This document shows, piece by piece, positions 28,247 through 42,456 of a stretch of DNA of 64,000 bases. Both the position numbers and the translations under genes were made by a program. The notes beneath the pieces are model-generated. The model was not told where the DNA came from. It saw nothing but the letters and a program-made list of their open reading frames with translations, and searched no databases. Source of the stretch: Spirogloea muscicola (Eukaryota; Streptophyta; Zygnematophyceae; Spirogloeales; Spirogloeaceae); the NCBI GenBank assembly GCA_009602725.1, contig WELB01000058.1, positions 36,421 to 100,420 of the forward strand, given 5' to 3'. The first letter of the stretch is position 1, and every line of letters starts with the position of its first letter.

Positions 28247-31200
28247 ATGGCGGCCGCTGCAGGAGGAGGCCCGGCGGCCGGCGCCAAGGAGGGCCGGCTC
28301 CTTGTCGACTCATTCCTTCACCTCATGAGTGCGTTCGCACAGCCGCCTGAGCTCCTACGACGACCACTCTGATTACCCCTAGCTGCAACAGTAGTGGCTG
28401 TGCTGCATATTGCCTGTGCTGATGGCAGCACGTCACACTTCACACGTGTTTCCCTGCCGTTCCATAACGATATCATGCTCACAACGGTATCATGCTTTGA
28501 TACCTGTATTGGTGCAGTCTCGCAGGTGTCGTCCAGGATCCTGACTTTCTTGCTGAATTTGCTGGTGGCGAGGCGCCTGACGCCAGGAGAGTACGGGGTA
28601 AGCTATTCAACATGGTTTAGTATAGTAGGACATGGGTTCAAGAGTTGCAGTGCGCGTTGCGTGCTTCTCGTCAAGTGAGTGTGAACAGAGGACTCAGTAC
28701 TTGAGCAGCTCACTATGCAATCAAGGAGCAGATAATCAACAATCCCTACTTGATTGCAGGTGTCTGCCATCCAATTTTCGCTCTTGACAACAACTATTCT
28801 CTTCATCAGCCGGGAGGGCTTCCGACGAGGATGTCTGAGAAGCAATGTGAGGTAGCTCTCACCGTTGGAGTGTGCTCGTCTGTTGCAACTTGCTGATAAC
28901 CAGGTCATAAGAAGGCTATTGCGATCACAAGGCTCTGCTTAGGAAGTCCCTAGCATATGGAATGCCAGGCTGAGCTACTTATTTCTGATAGCGCAGGACT
29001 TTCTGAACAATCTGCCCTGTGAATTGTGCATTGATCCAGCACATCTGTGGAGAGTCAAGCTGAGCTTGTAAGCATTGCATGGTTGACGGTCCCCTTGGGG
29101 TTCACTATGAGCGCAACTACGACAACAGTAGTAGTGGCATGGAGGGCACTCAAGGGCTTGGCCCCCTTTGACAGCTACTCACTAGCTATTTATCTGCATG
29201 GTAGGCCCTACGGATTGGAAGCTATGTCGCAAATGTATCACCCTTTCTAATCAATGTGGATTCTCTTCAAGGCAGAAGGGTCTTAGCACTTCTGCTTGTG
29301 ACTGTTGAGATGTTGACCCCTTAAGAACCTCAACTGTGAGCACCTGTGTGCAGGATTGGCTGCAATCATTGAGATATGCAGTGAACCCCTTTACATAAAA
29401 GCCCAAAGTCTGCTACTTCTCCGACTAAGAGTGATCACAGAGGCTGCTGCCACACTTGCTCGATGCTGCATGACGTATTTCCTCCTTGTGGCACGCATTG
29501 GCAGGGTAAGTAGTATATTGAGCTCAGCTGTCAATCATCGCCAAAGGGGAGGTTGTTGCCTGTGAAAGTTGTTGCTTCATAGCAGTTCAGATTCTCTTGG
29601 ACAGTGTCCTGCAGATAACAGCTGGTTACCTGTCTTCGAAATCTTATAGGGTGGTGGCCTTGTGTTTGCTTATGCTGAGGTAGCATATAGTTCATGCCTG
29701 TTGCTGGGCTACTGGGGTTACTTTGCCACCAGGCCTCGAGGATCCAAAGATAACAGCCTGGCAGTAAGTCAGCTCCTACCCTCAAGGTGCTTCCCATACT
29801 CTTCTTTGTCGAGTCAGCGATAACAGCATTTGAGGAAGCCTTTGATGGTCGTGATTGTGAAAACTAGTGGCCGCAGAGCAAGCACTTATCGTCGAGCTTT
29901 GCTGCTAGTCCACTCACGACAACTGACCAGTGCAGTACCTCCGGTGTTGAGGGTATCAGGCCTCTGCATTCCACCTTGACGCACAGGCGTGATGTGTTTC
30001 ATATGTTCCGTTTCCTTTCGTGTACGAGTCTGACTTTTGCAGTCACTTCTATTTCCATGATGTTGGTTTGTCATTTTATATTTGACACAGGAGGGGTTAC
30101 CTTGCTGGCAAACATTCTGGCCTTTTCCGTCTGTGCGGCATCTTCACACTGCAGTCCATGCAAAAGCTAGCATTGCAGAGTGGAGATGCCCTTGTACTAG
30201 TACTATTCGATACAGCTTACAATCAAGGAGTGTATGCCCTTGTCAGCAATCTAGGTGACAGCTGCCACCCTAGCTGGCATAGTGAAATATCAACCATGCA
30301 GTGCATGCCTGCTTATCTTAGCGTGAGTAGCCCTTCTACTCGCGGCGTATGCATTAACAAGCTCAATGGTCATCATCTACTTGGAAGGTTCGCCATTTGA
30401 GGTGATGCTCTGATGCAGGTCAACAATATCGTCAAGTTCTGAAGTAACCTCTGAAAGTTGCGTATGTGACCAGGCAGCCTTGTGGTAAGAATGGTCCTGC
30501 AGCCTTTGGAGGAAAGTGCCTTCCTTATGTTTGCAAAAGCGACTGTGGCAAATAATCAATCTCAATCAGGTAACTCATAAGTAATCCCGTAGATTCTCCT
30601 ACCCAGAAATTGAGTTGCTTAGTGCTGCTAACCAACTTGATCCAAATGACGTTTTTTGGTGAGTTTCTTGCAAGGACGGACCACTTCACCTCCACCTTGT
30701 CCAATGTTTCCTGTCAGACAGACTGGCTATGGCGCGTTTGCTACTTCTGGCACTGAAGGTCGTCATCTACATAGGTAGGGTTGACCTGCAGACGAGATAC
30801 TATGAGAAGTTTGATACCATGGATAAGTGATATTGTTGCATCAGTAAGCTTGACTTGATGGCTTATGCGTTCATATGCAAATGAGCATTGATGCCAGAGG
30901 CTGCCGTGCAGGGTTCATATTTGTTGTTTTTGGACCCAACTACTCATATGTCCTTCTTCGACTTCTTTATGGAACAAAGTGGAGTGACGGCGAGGCACCT
31001 CGGGCACTAGCATGCTACTGTCTGTATGTCATGGTCCTTGCTGGCAATGGTGAACACCCCTTCCTCGCACCTATCTCGTTTTCATCTATGAAAGGCATGG
31101 CTTAGTTGCCTAATCATGCATCTGATAGCAGCTGTTATACTGAATGTTTTGCTGCCTATTTGTTGTCTCTGTCGCAGGCATCACTGAAGCCTTCTTACAT

Positions 31201-32403
31201 GCAGTGGTGACTGAGGAGCAGTTGGCGAGGTCTAACAGGTGGCTTGTAGGGTTTACCCTCATTTACACTGGGCTAAGTGTCCTACTTATCAAGACCCTGG
31301 GCTCAAGTGGCCTCATTCTTGCAAACTGCTTCAGTATCCTCTCATTTACCAGAGTCGAAAGGCCTGGCACCATTTGGACCAACCTCTTTTGCATGTCTAC
31401 TACTATCTTTCTGAGGAGGAAGCTGTGGATGTACACACCTGAACATCTATTGCTGCTGATCTCTGTGACACCTCTGCCAGACTTAGTGAGCTTTCAGCTT
31501 ATCTTGTTAAGTACTTGTTAAGTAAGCAGCTAGATGAAGTTGACTTTTATTGTTATGCATGTACCTTGTTATACCTTAATAGTTGCACAGACATGGCACT
31601 GCGCATCACCTATGCTATCTTATTCATCCGCTGGTATTTCAAGGTGAGAACAGCTCTGAAGCAAGTTGTACTTGTCCATGTCATGCCGCCTCAGAATCAG
31701 TTATTTCCTGTACCTTAAGGCACGCAGTTTCTTGTAGGATAGTTTCAAATGACAGCAACAAAATAAATGCTCCAACGTTCTCCAGGTGACGTGTGTAACA
31801 GCCAGACAGTGGTTGAGCACTCGTGATCGCAGATTCAGCAGATTCAGATTCACAACACCCTCATCATTACACCTAGTCTTACACTCCATAACATGCTTGG
31901 CCTGCAACAGCTGCATTGAAAGTTTCTCCTTTCCTTTTCCCTGGCAGGCATCAGCTTCGTTCAGCCTTTGGAGAGCTTTGCCAGGGAGGCATGTGACAAT
32001 GGTTTTGATGCTATCAGCATGCATAACATCGGTCTCAAATCAAGCACTGATTGACAGAGAGCTTTTTGCAGTCACAGCTGCTAAGCACATTGGTGTTGGT
32101 GTTGCCTGCGTGGCTTGCCTCCTTGGTACTATGTATCCAAGCCCACTGCAACTCCACCTGCCTAGTCAGGTCATCTGGCTTTGCATCTTGCAACTTCCTT
32201 GCTCCCTCGTTTCATTCTCCAGATTGTATGGTGGCCATCACGGTCTCTTCCTCGGTTGTGCATGCAGCAACTTACATTCAACTTGAGCAGCGCGAACATT
32301 CTTCCTTAAAGCCTTGCTCAGGTATACATGCGAGCGGCCTTTCCTAATGGAATTGAGAAACCTGAGAGGGAAGCGCAACCAACAAAGTGACAAGGAGGAG
32401 TGA
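28247..32403 (+). CDS. RFT1: RFT1, ER membrane protein of the lipid-linked oligosaccharide pathway
   Basis: RFT1 is a multi-spanning ER protein needed for use of Man5GlcNAc2-PP-dolichol in N-glycosylation. Anchored exons: 28247-28328, 28518-28597, 28760-28846, 29053-29200, 29354-29505, 29650-29763, one ending 30254, 30474-30569, then exons near 30600-30655, 30735-30775, 30905-31080, 31185-31330, 31590-31645, 31945-32130 and the last ending TGA 32401-32403. Family blocks in order: SQVSSRILTFLLNLL, LLTTTILFISREGFRR, IAWLTVPLGF, GLAAIIEICSEPLYI, YLA...CGIFTLQSMQKL, GSLVVRMVLQPLEESAF, GFIFVVFGPNYSYVLLRLLYG, GITEAFLHAVVTEEQLARSN, GSSGLILAN and the basic tail KALLRYTCERPF. The middle exons (29763-30080 and 30600-30900) are not fully resolved; one simple junction would create a stop. 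Confidence 0.9.
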
Positions 32404-33090
32404 TGGATGTGTGGAGTGTAACACTTCGCTGCCAATCATTGATTACCTCTCACACACAGCACATTATTTGCTTGCACTTGACAGTTGTGCTGGCTATTTT
32501 TGCTCTATATTCTCCTGGCACATGGATCCAACTTCCTCAACGGCGTACACTGCATAGTAGTACAAGGAATTTGTGTCTCGCAGTAGGTTTGTCTACATCT
32601 GATGCCGGTGATATACTGTTGCAAGCTATGCCTAGCCCATCGCATATCTTACTATTGAACAAGCAGTGCATGGCTTTGCCTTCTGGCCTCCACTCTAGCC
32701 GGTTCTTCGAGTCAAATGTCGAGGCCTTCAAGACTTGTCCAGTGCCACGCCACGCCTGCGCTGACAATACATGGGGGGCACTGAAGGAGCAATGGTTGCA
32801 AGGAGCAGTCCTCAAAGAAAAGAGAAGAATCCTTTGCAGGGTATGGCAAACGCTATGAGAGGCCAGACTGTAGAGACAGCTCTTACAAAGTACAGCTTTG
32901 GCTATGATAGGCGAACCGAAGCACTTCACCACTTCCTTACACTTCTACAAAAGACCAGTGCCCGAAACTCCGGCTACAACAAGCACTACTTCTGTCTCTC
33001 CATCTGCCTTCACCGAGCACTTTCCTCTGCCTTTGTCCTCTGTGGTCCTCCACTTCGTCATGTAAAGACGAGTTCTGCATCTGATTAACA
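32404..33090. other. Intergenic, no gene recognised
   Basis: Follows the RFT1 stop. Open frames exist on both strands (for example a 131-codon frame on the minus strand at 32537-32932) but none resembles a known family or shows splice-supported exons. Confidence 0.45.
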
Positions 33091-33960
33091 ATGTAACGGC
33101 GAGGAGTGGGTTCCCCAAGAAGAGCGCGCAACAAGAAAGCACCTGTGGGACACTGCCGCCCTCGTCGGCTGCCCTTCACTTGCTGAACGAGCCTGGCGTC
33201 TTGACGAGATGGGAAACTGCTGTCTCGAGCATTGTCCATTCTTTTTGGACTGGCTTTGCCAGCCTCTCTTCTCTGTGGCGATGGAGGTGTCCGGCATCAC
33301 GCCAATCTCCTCAAGGCGCGGCAAGCCATACGTGTGGCGTCTGGACGTCGCCACCCCCCGGGGCGGTGGGCCTCGTCTGCTCCTGGACGTGGTACTGATC
33401 GACGCATACAAGGCTGGCGCACCCACGTCAACCGTGTCTGGCTGGGCCACGTCCAGCGTGGAGCGCAAGAAGGAGCGGCACTACCAGGATCATCACCAAG
33501 GGGACCATCTATATCCGTGTGCCATGGATATCTACGGAGGCTACGGCGTAAAAATGGTCCTCCCTGATCCAGCATCTGGCCCGGCTGGTTGATGCGCGTC
33601 GTCGAAGTCGGGGGGGCAGCTTGGGCCACTCCAGTATTCCGCAGGCCTTAGTTGCATAACATGGAATGCCGCTCTCACTTAGTTTGCAGCGCTCGCAAGC
33701 ATTGGCTCTTCATCAACGTGCAGGGCGCGCTCTAAGTCAGGCCTCTGGCTTTCGTGGCGTCGCTCCAGCTCCCCAAGTCAGCTTGTCGAATTTGTTTGTG
33801 CTCACCCGTGGGTACTGATGTCACCTTTAGGCACCTTAGTTTCGGTCTCCGCATAATGTAGCCCTGTTTAGTTGGCCCTAGACTCTGCCTGAACAATGTA
33901 TCGGCTTGAATTGGCCTCAATTTCATTTTATGCGCCCCGCGCGCCTCATCTCTATGGGCG
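33091..33960 (+). mobile_element. LINE 3' fragment, family B
   Basis: After a tail-like start (TTCTTTTTGGACTGGCTTTG at 33239) the frame 33209-33592 reads VWRLDVATPRGGGPRLLLDV, DAYKAGAPTSTVSGWATSS, VERKKERHYQDHH and YPCAMDIYGGYGVK. It then breaks where five A at about 33550 replace four A in the 20.5 kb copy. Past the break the other frame carries the RMR/QRSQALALHQ helix and FVLTRGY-stop at about 33819. The tail has CACCTTTAGGCACCTTAG, CTAGACTCTGCCTGAACA and CCCCGCGCGCC. RLDVA and LLLDVV are the putative nuclease acidic positions. Confidence 0.78.
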
Positions 33961-35240
33961 AGCACTTCTCTCGGGCTCCCCCTACTCACGCCATTCTCCG
34001 CCCTCGCCCAAGCTTCTATTAGAGGGGCACAATCCAGACTGGTTACGGCAGTGGAAGACGAAGGCCGCGGAAGGTTGAGGAGGCTGCCAGAGATTCAGAA
34101 CAATCCAAGGAGCTTTCCTTGGATTATTCTGGCAATACTTACTTCTCTGGCCACACCTGGTGCCACTGACTGGATCACCTCTCCCCCCGTCGTCAATGCC
34201 TTCAGCATCAGCTCCGAGGCCTTTCGGACATCGCTTCAACTCTTCCTCGGCCTCCCACCTAACTGCCTGATTGGGGTGCGCCAGTGTGAGTGCGGCTTCC
34301 GTGCAGAGGGTGCTGTGCTCGCCACACACATGCTGAGATGCCCCACTGGACCAGAAGTGGGACGTCATCGCCGCACACTTGACATTGTGGGCGTGCGGCC
34401 TGGTGGAGGACCACGGGCCCTGATCGACGTTGTTGTTACGGAGGCATATGAAGGCCCAGCATCGACACCCATCTCTGGGCACGCAGTGGGCGGTGCAGAA
34501 CAAAGAAAACTGCGGCACTACTCCGATTACCCCCAATGCGATCAGCTCCTGCCAGTGGCCATTGACATCTTTGGCTGTCTGGGTCCTCGTTTCCGTCGTT
34601 CGCACTCAAGCTCCCTCAGACCTTGTCCATTCTTTTGGGCTGGCCTTTCCCAGCCACCAGTCAATCTGGCCGCGCTTTCTTCGTTTCCACACTCTCCTTC
34701 AAAGTATTGCCAATCTAGGCTACACTCGACGTGCAGATGTGTTTCCGGCTGAGATGGGCTTGCCAGCTGCATATCTGTCGCTCTTGCGACGACGAGTTTC
34801 GGCCTGTTTGCAGCGTGCTCAGGCTAGTGCCTTGCGCCAGAAAGCTGGGCGAGCTCTAGTTGGTGGCAGAAGGGCTCCGTTTCTGGCATCTGGTATTCAT
34901 GCATCGATTAGTGACCTTTATGTATTGACCCGTAGTTATTGAGCGGGTCAATCTGCTGTAGGTTATGTAGATCTTTAGATGTGCTTGCCTTTGTACTTGG
35001 CCATTTGGCCTACATTTGTTTCTAATACACGCAATTGCTCCTCTCGGCGTGGCTCCAGGTGGGCATGTAAATGGTTTTCTGATTGAAAAGAAGAGCGCGC
35101 GGAGCGCATGAAATGAAAGGGAGTCCAATACAAGCCAATATAATGTATCAGGCAGAGACTAGTGCAAAGTAAGCATTTTTCATAATGCGGAGACCTAAAA
35201 TAAGAGAAGGAAGAGAAGAAATGACGCTTCCAGGAGACGC
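33961..35240 (+). mobile_element. LINE fragment with zinc-finger and endonuclease-like C-terminus, interrupted by a nested insertion
   Basis: The most complete LINE piece. The frame starting at 34051 reads LATPGATDWITSPPVVNAF, the EAFRTSLQLFLGLPPN block typical just after LINE reverse transcriptases, then a C-x-C-x11-H-x3-C zinc knuckle (CECG ... HMLRC, about 34287-34343), RRTLDIVGV, PRALIDVVVTEAYEG, EQRKLRHYSDYP and LPVAIDIFGCLGPRF. At 34595-34680 an 86-bp family A tail interrupts it. The coding sequence resumes at 34689 with TLLQSIANLGYTRRAD, LLRRRVSACLQRAQASALRQ and LYVLTRSY-stop (34940-34942). The RT itself is missing, so the copy is 5'-truncated. The tail shares AGCGGGTCAATCTGC and TTGCCTTTGTACTTGGCC with other copies. 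Confidence 0.85.
34595..34680 (+). mobile_element. 86-bp family A LINE tail inserted in another LINE
   Basis: Begins GTCGTTCGCACTCAAGC, contains the stem-loop GGGCTGG-CCTTTC-CCAGCC and CCAGTCAATCTGG, and ends GGCCGCGCTTTCT. It is bounded by an 8-bp direct repeat TCGTTTCC at 34587-34594 and 34681-34688. Taking out the insert and one repeat joins GPRF to HTLLQ in one frame. Confidence 0.85.
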
Positions 35241-35246
35241 TTTCTG

Positions 35247-35317
35247 ATCTCGACTACCTTGTCCATTCTTTTGGGCTGGCCTTTCCCAGCCACCAGTCAA
35301 TCTGGCCGCGCTTTCTG
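35247..35317 (+). mobile_element. Short family A LINE tail, second copy
   Basis: A 62-71 bp piece from CCTTGTCCATTC through the stem-loop to CAATCTGGCCGCGC. CGCTTTCTG occurs just before it (35238-35246) and at its end (35309-35317), although three of these bases could belong to the element. Confidence 0.7.
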
Positions 35318-35418
35318 CTTTACTACGGGGTGCATGGTCCGTTGTACTCCGCAGTAAGAGAAGCTCCTGTGCCGCCGCCGCCAAGGCCGCCGCCGCCGCC
35401 GCCAGCGCCGCTGCCGCC

Positions 35419-37779
35419 ATGGCGACCGAGGAGGCGGTAATGGCCGCGATCAAGGCCGCCAAGCCCGCCTTCCGGGATGACCACGACCGGGTCGCGTTCG
35501 CCGCGCACGCCGTGGTGCTGGCATCGGGTTACAGCCTCGTGGCAGCTGGCCGTAGCGTCGACGCTGAGCCGTCCGGTCAGGGCCAGCTCTCTCAAGCCAT
35601 GGCTACATGCAGTGGAGACGAGACTGCCTCGTCGAGCTGGAAGCCGGGCCATGGAAGTGACCCTGCGCGCTGCGGACGCATGGCTTGTCATGCAGAGGCA
35701 AAGGAGTCGGAGGCGACCAGCAGCTGGAACGATAGCAACGGCACGTACGCCTTCCGCTATGCGGCTGACGACGAACCCGAGCGGACGATGACTCTTAAGG
35801 GCACAGCCATGGGCGAGTCGCTCATGCTCGACGCAGCTGCTGACAGCAGGACCACCAACACAGAACTAAAGTTGGTGTTACCTTCGCAAAGCGCATTTTG
35901 CCCAACAATCGGATATTAGGATAGCGGATATCCAGCTTTTGATTTCACTTTGAATATCTCAAGGCCATTACATGCATTTCAATCTGCAACCTACCTGATA
36001 CGGGCGACTGTGTCAGTGCAGCTCTGCTGTCCTGCATGTGTCCGTATCTGAAGGAATTACCCTGGAAGTATGAGAACTTGGCAGCCTGTCACAAGTCGAT
36101 GTGTGCGTGTTTTCAGGGTGAAGGACTACGTGGCAGATACCAGCAACTCAATTGATGCAAGGCGGTACAAGAATTTGAGATTGCTTGTGGAGCATGTTGA
36201 GAGAGACATTCTGAAGGACTTACATCCGCCTACTGCAAGTGCCAAGTCGACCAGTCGTTCCAGCCAGTATGCATGCCCACTCTTGTCTGTTGCCAGTCCC
36301 AACTCTGCTGCTTACACCACTAAACAAGTCCTTGCAGTACTACTCTTGCAGCCTTATCCTGCTATTGTAAAGTACATATTGTTGCGTGATTATTTCAACC
36401 TAGACTAGTATAACAATTTACCCTGTTCACTTTTCACGCGCTCAACAATCATCCTGCACCTGCAGGGGGAAGGCCGAGACGAGTCGGCTGATTGAGGGCG
36501 AAAACCAACCTCAGTGGCAGCCTGCTCAGGGGTACATGTTCATCAATTGCATTAAGCTTTTTAGCTGCAAGGGATGGCTGCTGGCCAGTACTGAAATCTG
36601 CTGTGTGCGGTTGATCAGAGGCTGTGACAGTCACTGAAGTGCCGTTTATTCCCAAGCCAATTCAGCAGGAGTGGACTCTACGCACCCAACCAGGGACACG
36701 ACGATCTTTATCCAGGGGGTGGACTTGGAGTTTTTCCCATGCGGTGCGCCACCAGCATGTAGTCTGCAGTCATTAGCAAAGATGCTCGAGTCCACTGCAG
36801 ATCAAAGGCATCAGTCTGTGGGTCATTGGGCTTGTCTGTCTATAAGCAGAAACACGGTTATGAATTATGCTTACAGATTGTCGATTGCGGTAGCGCGCGA
36901 GAAGATGATGTCAGTCTGTGGCTTTTCCTGCAGACCTGACATGTCAGGTCTTATGGGTGGCGTTGGAATACCCGGGGGAGGTGGCATGCTCCTTGGTAAT
37001 CTAAGCTATTCTGTGTCGCTTTAGAACATACAATATGGGCTTGACCTAGCACTTTGCTGAGAAAGAAAGGCTGAGTCCTTCTCATACTGGAGCAGCGCTG
37101 AAATTGCTTGGTCTTGACAGGTCCCAATGATCCCAGGTGGGTAGGAGTTGGAAGCAGCCAGGGGCCTTATGGTGGTGGTCTTCCACCGTAAGATGCTAGT
37201 CCTTCCGTTGGAAACAGGCAGGAAGCTTGCGAGGATTTGTGTTCCATATGGAACAGTGACTGCTTGTGGCTTTTGGAAGTGCATTCACAGTGCTTTCATG
37301 ATCTCCAATTATTGATATTGAGGCTCGATCAAGGAATCAATCAATGTCTTTCTGTGAGTTCGGCATCATCTGCGTCATATTGCTGACGGACGGGGAATAC
37401 TTTCAGTCTCAGTGCCGTCGTTTGTCAATGGTGATGCACAGAGGGGTCCCTGCAGGAGCTCGATTTGATCCATACGGCCCTCCTGGAGTACCTGGATTTG
37501 AGCCAGACCGATTTGGCGGGTATGTTCGATCCCACTATACCCAGATGGCTTTCTTAGACTCATCATTTTGGGCAAAGATTGGGGTGGTGATATAAGGTAG
37601 GCGAATTTGCCATCTGCCTGAGTTGTTATGTGGTAGCTCCACATGTGTTGTTGGGCTGCGCCAAGGGGAGAGCGCAGACGAGTCTTAAGCCTCAGCTTGC
37701 GCTCTACAGAGAAAGTGGAAGGGGGCCACGGCCGGGGCCTCACGTGCACCCTGATGTGCAACATTTCTACCCCTTCTGA
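35419..37779 (+). CDS. Proteasome inhibitor/regulator PI31 (PSMF1-like)
   Basis: PI31 binds the 20S proteasome and helps proteasome transport and regulation; the plant form is PTRE1. Eight exons in phase: 35419-35870, 36117-36266, 36466-36531, 36669-36743, 36934-36995, 37121-37187, 37442-37519 and 37710-37779. Total 1020 nt, 339 aa. The N-terminal FP domain gives AKPAFRDDHDRVAFAAHAVV and SWNDSNGTYAFRYAADDEPE; then VKDYVADTSNSIDARRYKNL; then the Pro/Gly-rich tail with SGLYAPNQG, RPDMSGLMGGVGIPGG, GPNDPRW, GARFDPYGPPGVPGFEPDRF and a HPDVQHFYPF end. Exon 1 is open throughout but its middle (about 35550-35720) is poorly conserved and may hide an in-frame intron. The first intron is given a weak GTTGGT donor because it alone keeps phase. 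Confidence 0.9.
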
Positions 37780-38271
37780 GCCCCTGAGGACAGGTTATCT
37801 TTTCGAGGGAGGCTTTGCAACTAGTCATAATACAACTTTCGCAGTATGCTGGGGGACTGCATGAGCCTGCTCAATTTCCCTGAGACCTGTAGATTTGTGT
37901 ATGATAACATGGTGCAATAGAAGATCTTGCAGGCGCTGCTCAATTTGCTTACAGTCTTGTCGTGGAAGTCCCCTATCTCAACCAGGCATGGCATACTTGG
38001 TGTCGCTTATCAACTTTCAGGCATTGATTGGAAGGGTTTGCACGTCTTGGGCATCACTGAATCGGTAATAGATTGGGTGGTCGAGATACGGCATGCACTG
38101 TCAAAGGAGGCCAAGTTGCAGGGGAAGGGGCAGCCAATGCTGCCTTGTCAAATGCTCAGTCGAGGGGGCACAACAACAGCTCTCAGGGTATGAAGCGAGT
38201 TGGGGAGCAACTAGCCCATCTGAACAAGCTGCCCGAGTGTGGAGTGAGTGATGCCACAACACCGTGGCACC
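37780..38271. other. Intergenic between PI31 and the DUF751-like gene
   Basis: Convergent 3' flanks. No coding, RNA or repeat signal is recognised. Confidence 0.5.
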
Positions 38272-38603
38272 TCACGGCGAGTAGTCATACTCGTAGGGCG
38301 TGATGCCAAGCATGGCACTGATGGTGAGGTACGTGAGGTAGAAGCCGCCGGAGAGGGCGGCGAGCGTGAGGACGGCGGAGAGGGGCCGGCGGAGGAGGTC
38401 CGCGATGGGGCGCGCGATGGAGTAGAGGCCGCCGGTGAGCACGGTGACAAAGAAGGAGATGTAGCGCGTCACGTTCTCCCAGAACTCCTCCGCCAGCGGG
38501 CCGTCGGGGCCCAGCGCCAGGGCGGTCATGTCGACGTCCAGGCCCGCCTTGGCATGCGACGCCGCGGCGGCGGCCGCCGCCTCCGCCGCGTCGGCGCAGG
38601 CCG
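38272..38603 (-). CDS. Ycf33/DUF751-like small membrane protein, plastid-type; 5' end missing
   Basis: An unbroken frame from the N at 38604 to TGA at 38272-38274. The conserved part starts EEFWENVTRYISFFVTVLTG, then IADLLRRPLSAVLTLAALSG and YLTYLTISAMLGITPYEYD. An FW.N..RY start, two hydrophobic segments around an LLRRP motif and a short AMLGI end are features of the cyanobacterial/plastid DUF751 (Ycf33) family, whose function is unknown. The Ala-rich sequence before it (ADAAEAAAAAAASHAKAG) would fit the end of a plastid transit peptide. The real start lies beyond the N, where the assembly passes into a reversed LINE tail. The family call is from memory of the motif pattern. Confidence 0.6.
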
Positions 38604-38604
38604 N

Positions 38605-38900
38605 AAAGCCAAAGAAAGAGGAGCCGGAAAAAGGACTACGCTACAAAACAGTGCAGAACACAGAGACGATGCAGAGGGAAGCTCAGTACCCACGAGTGAG
38701 CAACATCAGGTCTGAGTAGCTCGCTGCAGGGAAAGAGGCACTCCGCCGAGACCCAGAGGCGGCGGCCATAGCACGGCCTGCTCGCGTGTGGACGGCGTGG
38801 GCAAGGGAGCGTTGAGGCGATTGGGAGCGCTGGAGGGACAGATAATCGCATGCGGTAGCAGGACACAAGACCCAAAGGCAGCGAGCCTCCAGGCCGTGCT
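38605..38900 (-). mobile_element. LINE 3' fragment (-)
   Basis: On the minus strand about 38830-38683 encodes SLAHAVHTRAGRAMAAASGS, RSASFPAASYSDLMLLTRGY-stop, almost the same as the 19.3 kb copy. The tail (to 38605) includes GTTTTGTAGCGTAGTCC and is cut by the N at 38604. Confidence 0.75.
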
Positions 38901-39188
38901 GCACCCTGTTCCCGGCGCCGCTGGTCACCTTGAGATGCCGAATTGAAGGTCGTCTCGAGGGCATGGCTGAACAAATCTCCAGACCATGATCTCCAGTCAA
39001 TGACCGCAAGCCGGAGTGATCATCAGCCGGGAAGGACCGCGGCAACAGCCTGGCGGCGTGACGGTAGACCACTGGCGGGCCCGTTCCGGATTCAAAAGCG
39101 GCCCCAGAGCCCGCCGCAGGAGTCGCAGCCTCCCAGAGCAGAGCCCCAAGCCCCACCCCGGCCGCTCTCGCCACCGCGCGCTGCGGCC

Positions 39189-42456
<3,268 letters not shown>

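Noticed and set aside
36671-37024. 117-codon + frame starting MDSTHPTRDTT
   Set aside because: A wrong-frame reading of PI31 exons; the neighbouring frame gives the conserved SGLYAPNQG and GGMLLG segments.
37141-37187. 20-nt micro-exon GPNDPRW in PI31 using the GT at 37141
   Set aside because: Phase with the next exon fails. Reading on to GTAAGA at 37188 keeps phase and the Gly-rich PI31 tail.
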